Assembly: GCF_016811235.1 (NCBI RefSeq)
Contig: NZ_JAFBID010000067.1
Location: 1-36,169, forward strand
From: Microvirga arabica
Lineage (GTDB): Bacteria > Pseudomonadota > Alphaproteobacteria > Rhizobiales > Beijerinckiaceae
DNA length: 36,169 bases
Direction of reading: 5' to 3'
Every line of letters starts with the position of its first letter. Positions within the stretch are counted from its first letter, which is position 1. A program made the position numbers and the translations under genes. This document shows positions 1-7,316 of the stretch, piece after piece. Below the pieces are notes generated by a model. It did no database searches. It was given only the letters and a program-made list of their open reading frames with translations, and was not told where the DNA came from.

Positions 1-2
1 TG

Positions 3-59
3 TTTGAGCCGCAAGAATGTTGGAACTTCCTCAAGGCCGCTGGCTATGCGTCCGTGTAA
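3..59 (+). mobile_element. C-terminal tail of an IS630-family transposase (cut by window edge)
   Basis: The frame beginning at base 3 encodes 18 residues and a TAA stop. It contains PQECWNFLKAAGY, which resembles the C-terminus of IS630-type DDE transposases, where a PQEC..(Y/F)(F/L)...GY motif closes the protein. Only the end is visible, so it cannot be said whether the element is intact. I could not pin down its terminal inverted repeat in the bases just after the stop. The call rests on recognising a short motif, so it is moderately sure. Confidence 0.6.
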
Positions 60-583
60 GCGTCCGATGCTCTAGCGGCAGGTGATGGCAATCCAAGGTG
101 GCCTAAATAGTCAGCCCTCGGAGCGCGGGCGGACGAGCGGCTGAGCCTGATTGACCAGCCAGCGCGGACGCATGCTGACCACCCAATGCCGAGCCGAGGC
201 TTTGGTGCTCGACAACCCTGTATCACAGTCGGTGGGTTTGGGAGACCTGGACCGGTCATAGTGGAAGAGGTCGTCCTCGGCACGATGGCGAGCCGTCCCT
301 CGATAGGTGGCGTTCTGCAGGCTCATGAGCGTTCCCCTGTTCTTTGGGTCAAGACAACAGCGGAGCTTCGGCAGAGTTCCCGGCTTAAGGTCACGGTTAG
401 GCTGAGTTGGTGTGAAACCTGAGAGCGCCGCCCACTTATAAGGACCTCAGGAACACAGGATCCTGACGTGGCGGGTGCAGTGGTTCAATAGTCAAGCCAG
501 AAGCAAAGGTGGGGAAGAAGATGGGGAAGCGTTTTGCTGGCCACCATATTTCGCAATGATATCAGCATCTTACGAGAAAATGA
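60..583. other. Unexplained stretch between transposase tail and tRNA-Ser
   Basis: About 520 bases with no convincing gene. The frames that stay open here (for example a 71-codon minus-strand frame starting at 326 after an AGGGGA-like site) give Arg/Ser/Pro-rich products with no recognisable domain. Given the transposase tail on its left and a tRNA 3' end on its right, this may be insertion-sequence or island debris. That is inference; no terminal repeats were identified. Confidence 0.4.
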
Positions 584-674
584 TGGCGGAGACGGAGGGA
601 TTCGAACCCTCGATACCCTTTTGGGGTATGCTCATTTAGCAAACGAGTGCCTTCAGCCGCTCGGCCACGTCTCC
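584..674 (-). tRNA. tRNA-Ser (anticodon GCU)
   Basis: The minus strand folds as a class II tRNA. The 7-bp acceptor stem is GGAGACG/CGTCTCC, followed by a G discriminator and an encoded CCA. The anticodon arm is CTCGT-TTGCTAA-ATGAG with GCT in the loop. A long variable arm has the perfect stem ATACCCC/GGGGTAT, and the T arm carries GGTTCGAATCC. The long variable arm and the GCT anticodon identify serine (AGC/AGU codons). Length is 88 nt plus CCA. A promoter is visible just upstream. The 3' end faces the transposase-bearing left edge, a common integration site for genomic islands. Confidence 0.97.
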
Positions 675-716
675 AGGCGAAAAGGCAGGATCAAGATCCC
701 GCTTCGCAGGTGGCGC

Positions 717-745
717 AATAGACGCGAACAGGGTGCTTTCGTCAA
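717..745 (-). promoter_or_regulatory. Sigma-70-type promoter of the tRNA-Ser gene
   Basis: Read on the minus strand: TTGACG (745-740), a 17-base spacer, then TCTATT (722-717). The -10 box ends about 43 bases before the mature 5' end of the tRNA, leaving a short leader of about 35 nt. The -35 box and spacing match the vegetative promoter pattern well; the -10 is a weaker match, as is usual in alphaproteobacteria. Confidence 0.6.
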
Positions 746-781
746 GGTCCAAAATCATCGTGCCGGGCGAGGTTCGGCCGG

Positions 782-1090
782 TCAGGACGTGGGGGCAGAC
801 TCTGCTTTTGCGTGAAGATCCCTGATCTCTTGGAGGCCTCGGATCGCGGGTCCTGAGGGCCTAACGATGACAGCGGTCAGCTGCCTGAACTTGTCATCGG
901 CCCAATCCTCGACAACCAGGGCAACCGCTTCCCGAAGAGGCAGTGTCGCGACCTTGCTCGCCATGGTTGGGCCGACAGGGCCCTCAAAGGGGCGATTGAG
1001 CGCAAGGAGGTCGACCATCTCGTCGAGATCGTAGGCTGCAATCACAATCCTCTCCAATGAACAATCAGGACAACCCTGGCTTTTGGCCAT
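782..1090 (-). CDS. Hypothetical protein (about 102 aa)
   Basis: Not recognised. The frame stays open further upstream to 1156, but the upstream codons give an unlikely Cys/Trp-rich stretch, so the ATG at 1090 was chosen. A GTG at about 1045, preceded by GGAGAG, is an alternative start. The product has alternating hydrophobic and charged residues (VIAAYDLDEMVDLLALNRP, then LREAVALVVEDWADDKFRQL), like a small folded cytosolic domain, with no signal peptide or membrane segment. It lies on the same strand as the next small gene (1205-1438). It may be a lineage-specific protein; coding status is plausible, not proven. Confidence 0.45.
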   Translation of the reverse strand: MAKSQGCPDCSLERIVIAAYDLDEMVDLLALNRPFEGPVGPTMASKVATLPLREAVALVVEDWADDKFRQLTAVIVRPSGPAIRGLQEIRDLHAKAESAPTS

Positions 1091-1204
1091 GCAATTGTGG
1101 CAACTGAATGCCCAAGCTTGCGGCAGGCTGGCCTCGGCGAGGAAGCAGGAGCCCAAAGGCCCTCTTATCCCCAGGGTTGGTGGCGGGCGGTGGAACGCCT
1201 CGGG

Positions 1205-1438
1205 TCAGTTCAAGCTCGTTCTGCGTTCGCCCTCGTCAGGAGGCGGGGCGGAGCCTTCCGCTTCGTCGGGGATGATGAGCACGGACACGGCATGGCCGCT
1301 GGATGCGAGCATGTCGGCGGCATCGAAGGCGGAGCGCTCTGCGTCTTCACGTGTCGCAAATGCCGTCTGCTTTCGGTCCGCGTAGGTGACCAGCCACTCG
1401 CCTTGGAACTTGAAGACGACAAACCGATCCGTATGCAT
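1205..1438 (-). CDS. Small hypothetical protein (DUF2188-like, 77 aa)
   Basis: Encodes 77 residues starting MHTDRFVVFKFQGEWLVTY. The body resembles the small DUF2188-like proteins of Rhizobiales: a short beta hairpin (FVVFKFQGEWLVTYADRK), a helix rich in Ala and Asp (TREDAERSAFDAADMLA) and a final strand (AVSVLIIPD). A charged tail (about residues 61-77) is probably disordered. A start five codons upstream is possible, but the ATG at 1438 has the strong site GGGGGAGA six bases before it. A perfect 8-bp palindrome abuts that site upstream. Function is unknown; the family assignment is tentative. Confidence 0.65.
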   Translation of the reverse strand: MHTDRFVVFKFQGEWLVTYADRKQTAFATREDAERSAFDAADMLASSGHAVSVLIIPDEAEGSAPPPDEGERRTSLN

Positions 1439-1451
1439 CAGATTCTCCCCC

Positions 1452-1471
1452 ACTTCGTCCTGTGACGAAGT
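1452..1471 (-). promoter_or_regulatory. Perfect hairpin/palindrome abutting the ribosome binding site of the 77-aa gene
   Basis: ACTTCGTC-N4-GACGAAGT is an 8-bp perfect inverted repeat with a four-base loop. On the minus strand it ends directly before the GGGGGAGA ribosome binding site of the downstream small gene. It could be an RNA hairpin in the 5' leader that affects translation, or a DNA operator. No T-run follows, so it is not a canonical terminator. The structure is seen; its function is inference. Confidence 0.4.
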
Positions 1472-1695
1472 CGGAAGAGCCTATCCGATCCGCGAGCAGG
1501 GGAAAGAAAACGATAGGGGTAGCCACCAGGACAAAAGGATAGACTTCTTAACGATCGGGTGTGACAGGCTGTTTGCCGACGACGTGACCGCTCGTGCAAG
1601 CCGGTGCGGTTGACCAAGCGGCCGGGTCACTGCGCCCCCGGCTTCGAACCGGGAGCGCGGGCCTGAACGGCGCATGATGCGGGCTGCAGGTTGCC

Positions 1696-2199
1696 TTAGA
1701 ATTCCTGATGGTTCGGAACGCGCCCGTTGGGGGTGTACTGATCCACCGCCTTTGGCAGCTCCCGCGACAGGCGCGACAGAAGCTCCTCTCGCGAAAGGCC
1801 GGTCTGTTGCGTCAGCGTCGCGAGCACTTCGGGATCGATGGCGCGTTCCAGCTGGTCCGGCGCAACCTCCTTGTTGGGGCCGGTGCTCACCCAGGAATCG
1901 ACCACATCGCCCTGGCCGTTCTGGCGGAAGCTGTTGACCAGTTCGCCCAGGCCGCCGCTCACCAGCCCGCCGGGGCTTGAGCTGCCCCCCAGGCCACCCA
2001 GAAGCCCGCCCAGGCCTCCACCGCCCAGGAGCCCACCGAGGCCGCCCATTCCGCCCGGCTGCTGGCCCGCTCCACCAGGCAAGCCGGTCCGGTTGCCTGA
2101 GGCGCCACCGAGCATCTCGGCGAGTTTGTCCCTGTTCTGGAATCCGGCAACGGCCAGAAGGCCCAGAAGCGCTGTCATGGATGGAAAGCCGCGGCTCAT
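1696..2199 (-). CDS. YidB-like protein, DUF937 family
   Basis: 167 aa, starting MSRGFPSMTALLGLLAVAGF. The ATG at 2199 was chosen over the much longer open frame because GGAGGA lies five bases upstream and similarity starts here. The layout is a short hydrophobic N-terminus (residues 8-20), a Gly-rich linker (about 33-85, repeated GGLGG units) and a C-terminal helical domain (about 86-160) with GDVVDSWVSTGPN and a LSREELLSRLSRELPKAVDQYTP-like end. This is the usual DUF937/YidB arrangement. The exact function of the family is unknown. It is divergent from the flavoenzyme at 2392. Confidence 0.85.
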   Translation of the reverse strand: MSRGFPSMTALLGLLAVAGFQNRDKLAEMLGGASGNRTGLPGGAGQQPGGMGGLGGLLGGGGLGGLLGGLGGSSSPGGLVSGGLGELVNSFRQNGQGDVVDSWVSTGPNKEVAPDQLERAIDPEVLATLTQQTGLSREELLSRLSRELPKAVDQYTPNGRVPNHQEF

Positions 2200-2391
2200 A
2201 TCGTTCCTCCGTGTTGAATGGACAGGGAATCGCAACCGCCCCGAAAGGGTTCCTTCCCTCCGGGCGGTCATTTTCTGCGGAGCACTCCGGGCGATGGATT
2301 GAAACCCGGTTGGAAGGGGCGCAGAAGGGTTTACGTTACCTGGCGGTATACGGCCGTGATGCCGGCGCTCCCGGGCGGTGAAGGGAATCCG

Positions 2392-3528
2392 ATGACGACA
2401 TGCGATGTGGCGGTGATTGGGCTTGGGGCCATGGGCAGCGCCGCTCTGTTCAACCTCGCTCGGCAGGGTCAGCGCGTCATCGGCATCGAGCAGTTCGAAC
2501 CGGGCCACGACAGAGGATCGTCGCACGGCGAGAGCAGGATCATCCGCTTGTCCTATTTCGAGCATCCCTCCTATGTGCCCCTCGTGCGCCGGGCCCTGGA
2601 GAAGTGGCGCGAACTGGAGAGCCTTTCCGGCGAGACGATCCTGACCGTCACGGGCGTTCTCGAAGCAGGCTATCCGGGGTCGTCCATCGTAAGCGGCTCT
2701 CTGGAGGCCTCAAGGCAGCATGGCCTGACCCATGACGTGTTGGGCGCGGCCGATATCGCCCGGCGTTTTCCCGGCTTCAAGGTTCCGTCGCACTGGACCG
2801 GCCTGTTCCAACCCGAAGGCGGGTTCCTGCGGCCGGAACTGGCGATCCGGTCGTTCGTGCGACTGGCCGAGAAGCATGGCGCGCAAACGCGCATGACCAC
2901 GCGTGTTCTGGGCATCGAGCCACTCGGCTCAGGGATCCGCGTGCGGACGGACGCGGGGGTGATCGAGGCTGGATCCGTGATCGTTGCGACCGGCGCGTGG
3001 ATCGGCGATTTCGCGCCCGCGCTGAAGCCGCATCTCAAGATCACCCGTCAGGTGCTCGGCTGGTTCTCGCCGCTCGAGCCCTCGCTCTTCACGCCGGATC
3101 GCTGCCCGGTCTTCCTGCTCGAATCCGAGGACGATGCCTGCTACGGCTTTCCGGATTTCGCCGGCACCGGGGTCAAGACAGCCTCCCATCGGGAAGGAGC
3201 GGTGCTGGCGGCGGCCGGCGACCTGGCGCAGGATGGCGGTCCCGCTGACGAGGCGCAGATCCGGCGGATGCTGAAGCTGGCGATGCCGGATGCGAACGGC
3301 CCCCTCCGGCAGATGCGCGCCTGCATGTATACCCGTACGCCGGACGAGGATTTCGTGATTGATCTCTCGCCTGTCGATCCGCGGATCGTCCTGGCGTCGC
3401 CGTGCTCGGGACATGGCTTCAAGTTCGCGAGCGTGATCGGCGAGGTGCTGGCGGACCTGGCTATGGGCAAGACATCGGCGAGCGACATCTCCCGGTTCCG
3501 GATCCACCGGTTTGCCGCTCAGTCCTGA
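2392..3528 (+). CDS. FAD-dependent oxidase of the monomeric sarcosine oxidase / N-methyltryptophan oxidase family
   Basis: 378 aa, close to the family norm of about 370-390. Enzymes of this group oxidise N-methyl amino acids with O2, giving the demethylated amine, formaldehyde and H2O2. An N-terminal Rossmann motif VIGLGAMGSA (8-17) binds FAD. SSHGESRIIR places His45, Arg49 and Arg52 as in the classic enzyme. Lys262 in GVKTASH matches the O2-activating lysine. Cys311 in ACMYTRTPDEDFVIDLSP matches the cysteine that binds FAD covalently. The ATG at 2392 is preceded by GAAGGG; the frame is open further upstream but without family similarity. Its 3' end overlaps the convergent gene by 10 bases. 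The true substrate (sarcosine, N-methyltryptophan, another secondary amine) is not determined. Confidence 0.88.
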   Translation: MTTCDVAVIGLGAMGSAALFNLARQGQRVIGIEQFEPGHDRGSSHGESRIIRLSYFEHPSYVPLVRRALEKWRELESLSGETILTVTGVLEAGYPGSSIVSGSLEASRQHGLTHDVLGAADIARRFPGFKVPSHWTGLFQPEGGFLRPELAIRSFVRLAEKHGAQTRMTTRVLGIEPLGSGIRVRTDAGVIEAGSVIVATGAWIGDFAPALKPHLKITRQVLGWFSPLEPSLFTPDRCPVFLLESEDDACYGFPDFAGTGVKTASHREGAVLAAAGDLAQDGGPADEAQIRRMLKLAMPDANGPLRQMRACMYTRTPDEDFVIDLSPVDPRIVLASPCSGHGFKFASVIGEVLADLAMGKTSASDISRFRIHRFAAQS

Positions 3529-3950
3529 GTCACGACATTGTCCGTCCGCGAGGGCATGAGGTGCTCGATGGAGACCCACTCCGTGCAGGCCCGGAGAATG
3601 GGCGCGAGATAGGCGCGGTTGCCCTTGATCTCGACCACGCGGCAGGGATAGGCCCTGCGATCTCCGGGAGGGCGGTAGATCACGGTCGCTCCTGGCCGGA
3701 TGTCATCATTGGCCAAGGAGACCGGCGCGCTGATCGTCGACAGGGTCGCGGGTTTCTCGTTGTCCTGGGACACGTTCGCCTGTCGGACTGCCCGGTGCCG
3801 TTCCAGTGCTTCGATAGCCACCCTGGCGCGATCCCGGTAACGATCGCAGACGACTCTCATCAGGGTTCCCCTTTCCCGGCCCGGATACCAGGTGACGCCC
3901 CCGATCTTGGCCAGTTCTTCCGCAACGACCTCAATCTCTTCCTCTGTCAT
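3519..3950 (-). CDS. Hypothetical protein (143 aa)
   Basis: Not assigned to a named family. It starts MTEEEIEVVAEELAKIGG and has a helical first half (residues 1-55) containing a tryptophan-proline turn (TWYPGRERG) and a basic helix with RYRDRARVAIEALE. A linker follows, then a C-terminal all-beta segment (about 83-128, GATVIYRPPGDRRAYPCRVVEIKGNRAYLAP) that reads like a small SH3-like barrel. No signal peptide. No strong ribosome binding site precedes the ATG at 3950, so the start is uncertain. Its end overlaps the end of the convergent flavoenzyme gene. Confidence 0.6.
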   Translation of the reverse strand: MTEEEIEVVAEELAKIGGVTWYPGRERGTLMRVVCDRYRDRARVAIEALERHRAVRQANVSQDNEKPATLSTISAPVSLANDDIRPGATVIYRPPGDRRAYPCRVVEIKGNRAYLAPILRACTEWVSIEHLMPSRTDNVVTQD

Positions 3951-4126
3951 TGGCTACAATCCCGCTTGAGCATGTGTGATGTGCTCAGGTCTTGTGACGA
4001 CACCCGTGTGACCTGTTCATCGAGTGCCTTAGCCCCAGGAGAATTCTTTTTATTCAAGTTCGGTTTGTTCAAATTTGGCGTTTGGCTGAGGATGCGCCGA
4101 ACGGATTCGGGTTGGATCCAAACGGA

Positions 4127-4411
4127 TCAGGCTCTCAGCTCCATCATGCGCTTCTGCAGGACGGCGAGCTGCTGGATGTAGGGTTCGCGGCGTTCGCGAT
4201 GCCGGTTTCTTAGCTTCTCGAGAGCACGGATCCTGATATTGGTGTCTGGTGCCATGCTGCTGAGCTTCTCCCGCTCCTTCTCGTAGTCGAAGTCGAGATC
4301 GGCTAGGGTCGCCAGAAGAGATTGCAGCAACGGCTGGAAGGCCGGTGAGTAGATTCTTGGGTGGTGAGCCCCGTTATTGTTTTCTTCTTTATGAAACTTA
4401 GTATCATCCAT
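4127..4411 (-). CDS. Small hypothetical helical protein (94 aa)
   Basis: Not recognised. 94 residues with a polar N-terminus (MDDTKFHKEENNN) followed by an almost entirely helical, charged sequence (residues 25-94) including LLATLADLDFDYEKEREKL and a basic ALEKLRNRHRERREPYIQQL segment, suggestive of a coiled coil. The ribosome binding site GAGGAAG sits three to four bases before the ATG. Directly upstream lies a TTAA-N7-TTAA element that matches the CtrA recognition pattern. A high share of AT in the leader and the good start region make this a likely real gene. Cell-cycle control is only an inference from the box. Confidence 0.65.
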   Translation of the reverse strand: MDDTKFHKEENNNGAHHPRIYSPAFQPLLQSLLATLADLDFDYEKEREKLSSMAPDTNIRIRALEKLRNRHRERREPYIQQLAVLQKRMMELRA

Positions 4412-4423
4412 AGTCTTCCTCGT

Positions 4424-4440
4424 ATTAACTTTGCGTTAAT
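4424..4440. promoter_or_regulatory. CtrA-like box / ATTAAC-N5-GTTAAT palindrome
   Basis: TTAACTTTGCGTTAA fits the alphaproteobacterial CtrA pattern TTAA-N7-TTAA exactly. It is also a perfect 6+5+6 inverted repeat. It lies 13-29 bases upstream of the ATG of the 94-aa gene, just before its ribosome binding site, so a bound protein would overlap the promoter or the start of the transcript. The same sequence could serve a different dimeric regulator. No other perfect copy was noticed in the window. Confidence 0.45.
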
Positions 4441-4563
4441 AGCTTCAGAAGGTACTAAGCCAGAGTTACCTCGTCTGTTGGGAACCCGACACAAGTCAGG
4501 AAGAAATCGATTTCATTCGAAAACCTGAGTGCCTTTCCGGACATGACGGGCACTCCGATCCCA

Positions 4564-5295
4564 TCAATCGCATCTGAGCGCGCCCGGCAGGAGCCTGTCG
4601 AAGCTGTCGCAGATGGCGCGGTAGCATTCGCATGCCGTCGCTTCGAGGCCTTGCCGATCTGTGATTCGGATCGTGCCTCTTCCCTGAACGATGAGACCGG
4701 CTCTCTGCAAAGCGCTCGTGACGCTGCTGACCGAGGAGCGCTGAACGCCCAGCATCTCGGCCAGCACTTCGTGGGTGAGGGGGACCTCATCCCGATCGGT
4801 GCGATCCCGCGTGGTCAGGATGGAGCGGCAGCACCGGGCTTCGACGCTGTGGACGGCATTGCAGGCAACGGTCTGCAGCGTCTGGGCCAGGAATGCCTCG
4901 GTGAAGCGGAACATGGCATGCCGCAGCTTCGGCCTCTCCGCCACGCCCTCGTTCAATCTCTCCAGGGGAACGCGCGACGCCGTTCCGGGGATTTGGGTGA
5001 TATAGCGGCCGAACGACTGACGCGTGACGAGAGCGCTGACAAATCCAAGGGCGCCCTCCCGACCGAAGACGGCCATTTCGACAGACCCGCCGCTCTGAAG
5101 GACCGTCACAAGGGAAACGACTCCGTCATGGGGAAAGTAGGTGTGCCTGATCGGTTCGCCTGTCTCGAAGAGAACCTTGCCCCGGGGCAGATCGACGATC
5201 TCGAGGTAAGGCTCGAGCCAAGAGAGGTCTTCTGGCTCCAAGGCGGCGAGGAGCCGGTTGCGTCGGTGAAGGGTCGCCTTGGAACCATCCTTCAT
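4564..5295 (-). CDS. Crp/Fnr-family transcriptional regulator
   Basis: 243 aa. The N-terminal cyclic-nucleotide-binding-like beta barrel (about residues 15-125) contains LPRGKVLFETGEPIRHTYFP and SVEMAVFGREGALGF. A dimer helix follows (about 125-160). The C-terminal winged helix (about 168-220) has the HTH segment LTHEVLAEMLGVQRSSVSSV and the wing GLIVQGRGTIRITDRQGLE. There is no N-terminal cysteine cluster of the FNR type, so it probably does not carry an oxygen-sensing Fe-S centre. The ligand is unknown. Proteins of this subgroup are abundant in Methylobacteriaceae and Bradyrhizobium-like genomes. No clear ribosome binding site is visible before 5295, so the start may shift slightly. No target operator could be identified. 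Confidence 0.85.
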   Translation of the reverse strand: MKDGSKATLHRRNRLLAALEPEDLSWLEPYLEIVDLPRGKVLFETGEPIRHTYFPHDGVVSLVTVLQSGGSVEMAVFGREGALGFVSALVTRQSFGRYITQIPGTASRVPLERLNEGVAERPKLRHAMFRFTEAFLAQTLQTVACNAVHSVEARCCRSILTTRDRTDRDEVPLTHEVLAEMLGVQRSSVSSVTSALQRAGLIVQGRGTIRITDRQGLEATACECYRAICDSFDRLLPGALRCD

Positions 5296-5647
5296 GGCAA
5301 GGTGTCACCATGCTGTGCTGTCTTCCCCGAGAGGAAATCGGGCATCTCTACAGGATTATAATAACACAACTGCTGGCTGAGTAATTGCTCCTCCTGCTTA
5401 TGAACAGGCAACGGCGCTTCTTATTCCGCCGCCTCTCGAAAAAGTTACCTTGGCTTTAAGCTCGTGCATGCCTGCCAGACAAACCGCATCGGCCCAGCTT
5501 TGTGCCGTCCGAACGAAAGGAATATCCCCGAAGAGCAGGAGAAGGCGGTTGGGAGTAATCCTTGCCGGCATGCCCTGCACTGGCTTCATGGGACCATGCA
5601 TGGAGATGCGATAAAACAGGTTTACCGGTCGCAACGATCGCTTCAGC
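5296..5647. other. Intergenic region between divergent Crp/Fnr and amidase genes
   Basis: About 350 bases. An AT-rich patch near 5350-5380 (ATTATAATAACACAA) is the likeliest promoter area for the Crp/Fnr gene on the minus strand. A 98-codon minus-strand frame (5398-5694) is open but has no recognisable features and overlaps the amidase start. I saw no clear Crp- or Fnr-type palindrome (TGTGA-N6-TCACA or TTGAT-N4-ATCAA). Confidence 0.4.
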
Positions 5648-7111
5648 ATGGCTGACGGTCGAATCCGCGAGCGGGAGAATTCTGATTTGAGCACGCAATC
5701 GTCGGCACATCACACGCCTCGGGATACGTCTGCGGATCTCGCCGACTGGTCGGCCTTCCAGCTCCTCGAAGCCTATGCCCGCAAGACATTATCTCCTGTC
5801 GATGTAACGAAGGCCGTCATTGCACGCGTCGAAGCATGCGAGCCGAAGCTTCAGGCGCTGTACGCTTTCGATCCTGAGACATCCTTAAACGCCGCCAGGG
5901 AGTCGGAGCGGCGCTGGATGCGCGGCGAGGCGAGAGCGCTCGACGGGATTCCGGCGACGATCAAGGAGAACATCGCCACCAAGGGAACGCCGGTGCCGCT
6001 CGGCACCGCCGCCCGCCCGCTCGTCCCCGCCACCGACGATGCGCCTTCGGCGGCGCGGCTGCGCGAGGACGGCGTGGTCATTCTCGCCAAGACCACGATG
6101 CCCGACTACGGCATGCTCTCGTCGGGCCTCTCCAGCTTCCATCCGCTCACGCGCAATCCTTGGGATCTCTCGAAAAATCCCGGCGGCAGTTCGGCGGGTG
6201 CGGGCGCTGCCGCTGCCGCAGGCTATGGGCCGTTCCATATCGGCACCGATATCGGCGGCTCGATCCGCCTGCCGGCCTCCTGGTGCGGCGTGTTCGGCCT
6301 TAAACCGAGCTTCGGCCGCATTCCCATCGATCCGACCTATTACGGCCGTGTGGCAGGGCCGATGACGCGGACGGTGCGAGATGCCGCGCTCATGATGACG
6401 AGCCTCACGCGCCCCGACCACCGCGATCCCATGAGCCTGCCTTATCAGGACCTGCCGTGGCTCGATCTGAACGTCGACATCAAGGGCCTGAGGATCGGCG
6501 TCATGATGGAGGCTGGCATCGGCATGCCCGTCGATCCGGAAATCCGCGCCACGGTCGAGCGGGCGGCGCAACTCTTAGGCAGCGCGGGCGCCGTCATCGA
6601 GGCGGTGCCTGCCTTCATCACCCGCGAGATGCTCGACGGTCTCGACGATTTCTGGCGCCAGCGCGCCTGGACCGACATGGCTCCCCTGAGCGAGGACGAG
6701 CGGGCTAAGATTCTGCCCTACATCCGGCAATGGGCCGAAGGGGGCAAGAATCTGACGGGTTCGGAAGTTTATAGCGGGATGAACCAGATGATGGTGATGC
6801 GCCACGCGGCGGTGGCCGCCACGCATCGCTTCGATTTCGTGATCTCCCCGGTCGCTCCTTGCGTGGCCTATCCGGCGGAGCTCGCCTCGCCGATCCACAA
6901 CCCGGAAGAGCCCTTCGAGCATATCGGCTACACGGTCGCCTTCAACATGTCGGACCAGCCGGCATCCTCCGTGAATGCCGGCTTCACGAAAGCGGGCCTG
7001 CCCATCGGCCTCCAGATCATCGGCCGCCGCTTCGACGATGTGGGCGTTCTGCGGCTCTCCCAGGCCTGGGAAGAGATGTGCCCGGACAGGCGGCCCTGGC
7101 CGAAGGTTTGA
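5648..7111 (+). CDS. Amidase-signature family hydrolase
   Basis: 487 aa from the ATG at 5648. Amidase-signature enzymes hydrolyse carboxamides to acid plus ammonia with a Ser-cisSer-Lys triad. Visible are Lys106 (PATIKEN), the cis-serine region GGSSAGAG (179-186, Ser181/182) and the nucleophile Ser205 in GTDIGGSIRLP. GVFGLKPSFGRIP completes the signature. A TTG at 5687, preceded by GGGAGA, is an alternative start that would remove 13 weakly conserved residues. The protein resembles the broad aliphatic/aryl amidase and indoleacetamide hydrolase-like group rather than GatA, because no gatB/gatC lie nearby. The substrate cannot be told. It stands alone between a divergent regulator and trhO. Confidence 0.88.
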   Translation: MADGRIRERENSDLSTQSSAHHTPRDTSADLADWSAFQLLEAYARKTLSPVDVTKAVIARVEACEPKLQALYAFDPETSLNAARESERRWMRGEARALDGIPATIKENIATKGTPVPLGTAARPLVPATDDAPSAARLREDGVVILAKTTMPDYGMLSSGLSSFHPLTRNPWDLSKNPGGSSAGAGAAAAAGYGPFHIGTDIGGSIRLPASWCGVFGLKPSFGRIPIDPTYYGRVAGPMTRTVRDAALMMTSLTRPDHRDPMSLPYQDLPWLDLNVDIKGLRIGVMMEAGIGMPVDPEIRATVERAAQLLGSAGAVIEAVPAFITREMLDGLDDFWRQRAWTDMAPLSEDERAKILPYIRQWAEGGKNLTGSEVYSGMNQMMVMRHAAVAATHRFDFVISPVAPCVAYPAELASPIHNPEEPFEHIGYTVAFNMSDQPASSVNAGFTKAGLPIGLQIIGRRFDDVGVLRLSQAWEEMCPDRRPWPKV

Positions 7112-7148
7112 TTGGGGAGGGGTATCCATAGCGCCAGTGGGTGCGGGT

Positions 7149-7235
7149 GGATTCCTTTCCCCTCCGCTGCGCTCCGGCCGGGAATGACAACCACTATCAT
7201 CCTCAAGCCAAGCCGAAGGCGAGGGAAGGGGATCC
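7149..7235. repeat. Dispersed intergenic palindromic repeat, copy 1
   Basis: Contains CCCCTCCGCTGCGCTCCGGC followed by CGGGAATGAC, and imperfect inverted arms (GGATTCCTTTCCCCTC near 7149 against GAGGGAAGGGGATCC ending at 7235). The element at 8302-8397 shares the same block almost base for base, so these are copies of one family. Lies between the amidase and trhO genes. Confidence 0.65.
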
Positions 7236-7316
7236 ATGAAGCCGCCCATCAACGGCGACACTGCGGACAGGTTCAAGCGGGTTTTCCCTTCGCACTGCTC
7301 CTGATAAACAGCCGCC

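Noticed and set aside
1631..1660. CCCGGCTTCGAACCGGG hairpin that looks like a tRNA T arm
   Set aside because: Only the T-arm-like hairpin is present; no acceptor, D or anticodon arms can be drawn around it, so it is not a tRNA gene.
3402..4181. A 259-codon plus-strand frame after the sarcosine-oxidase-like gene
   Set aside because: It overlaps the end of that gene in another frame and the 143-residue minus-strand gene, and has no recognisable protein features.
5398..5694. A 98-codon minus-strand frame between the Crp/Fnr and amidase genes
   Set aside because: It overlaps the amidase start and has no recognisable domain or convincing ribosome binding site, although a short real protein cannot be fully excluded.
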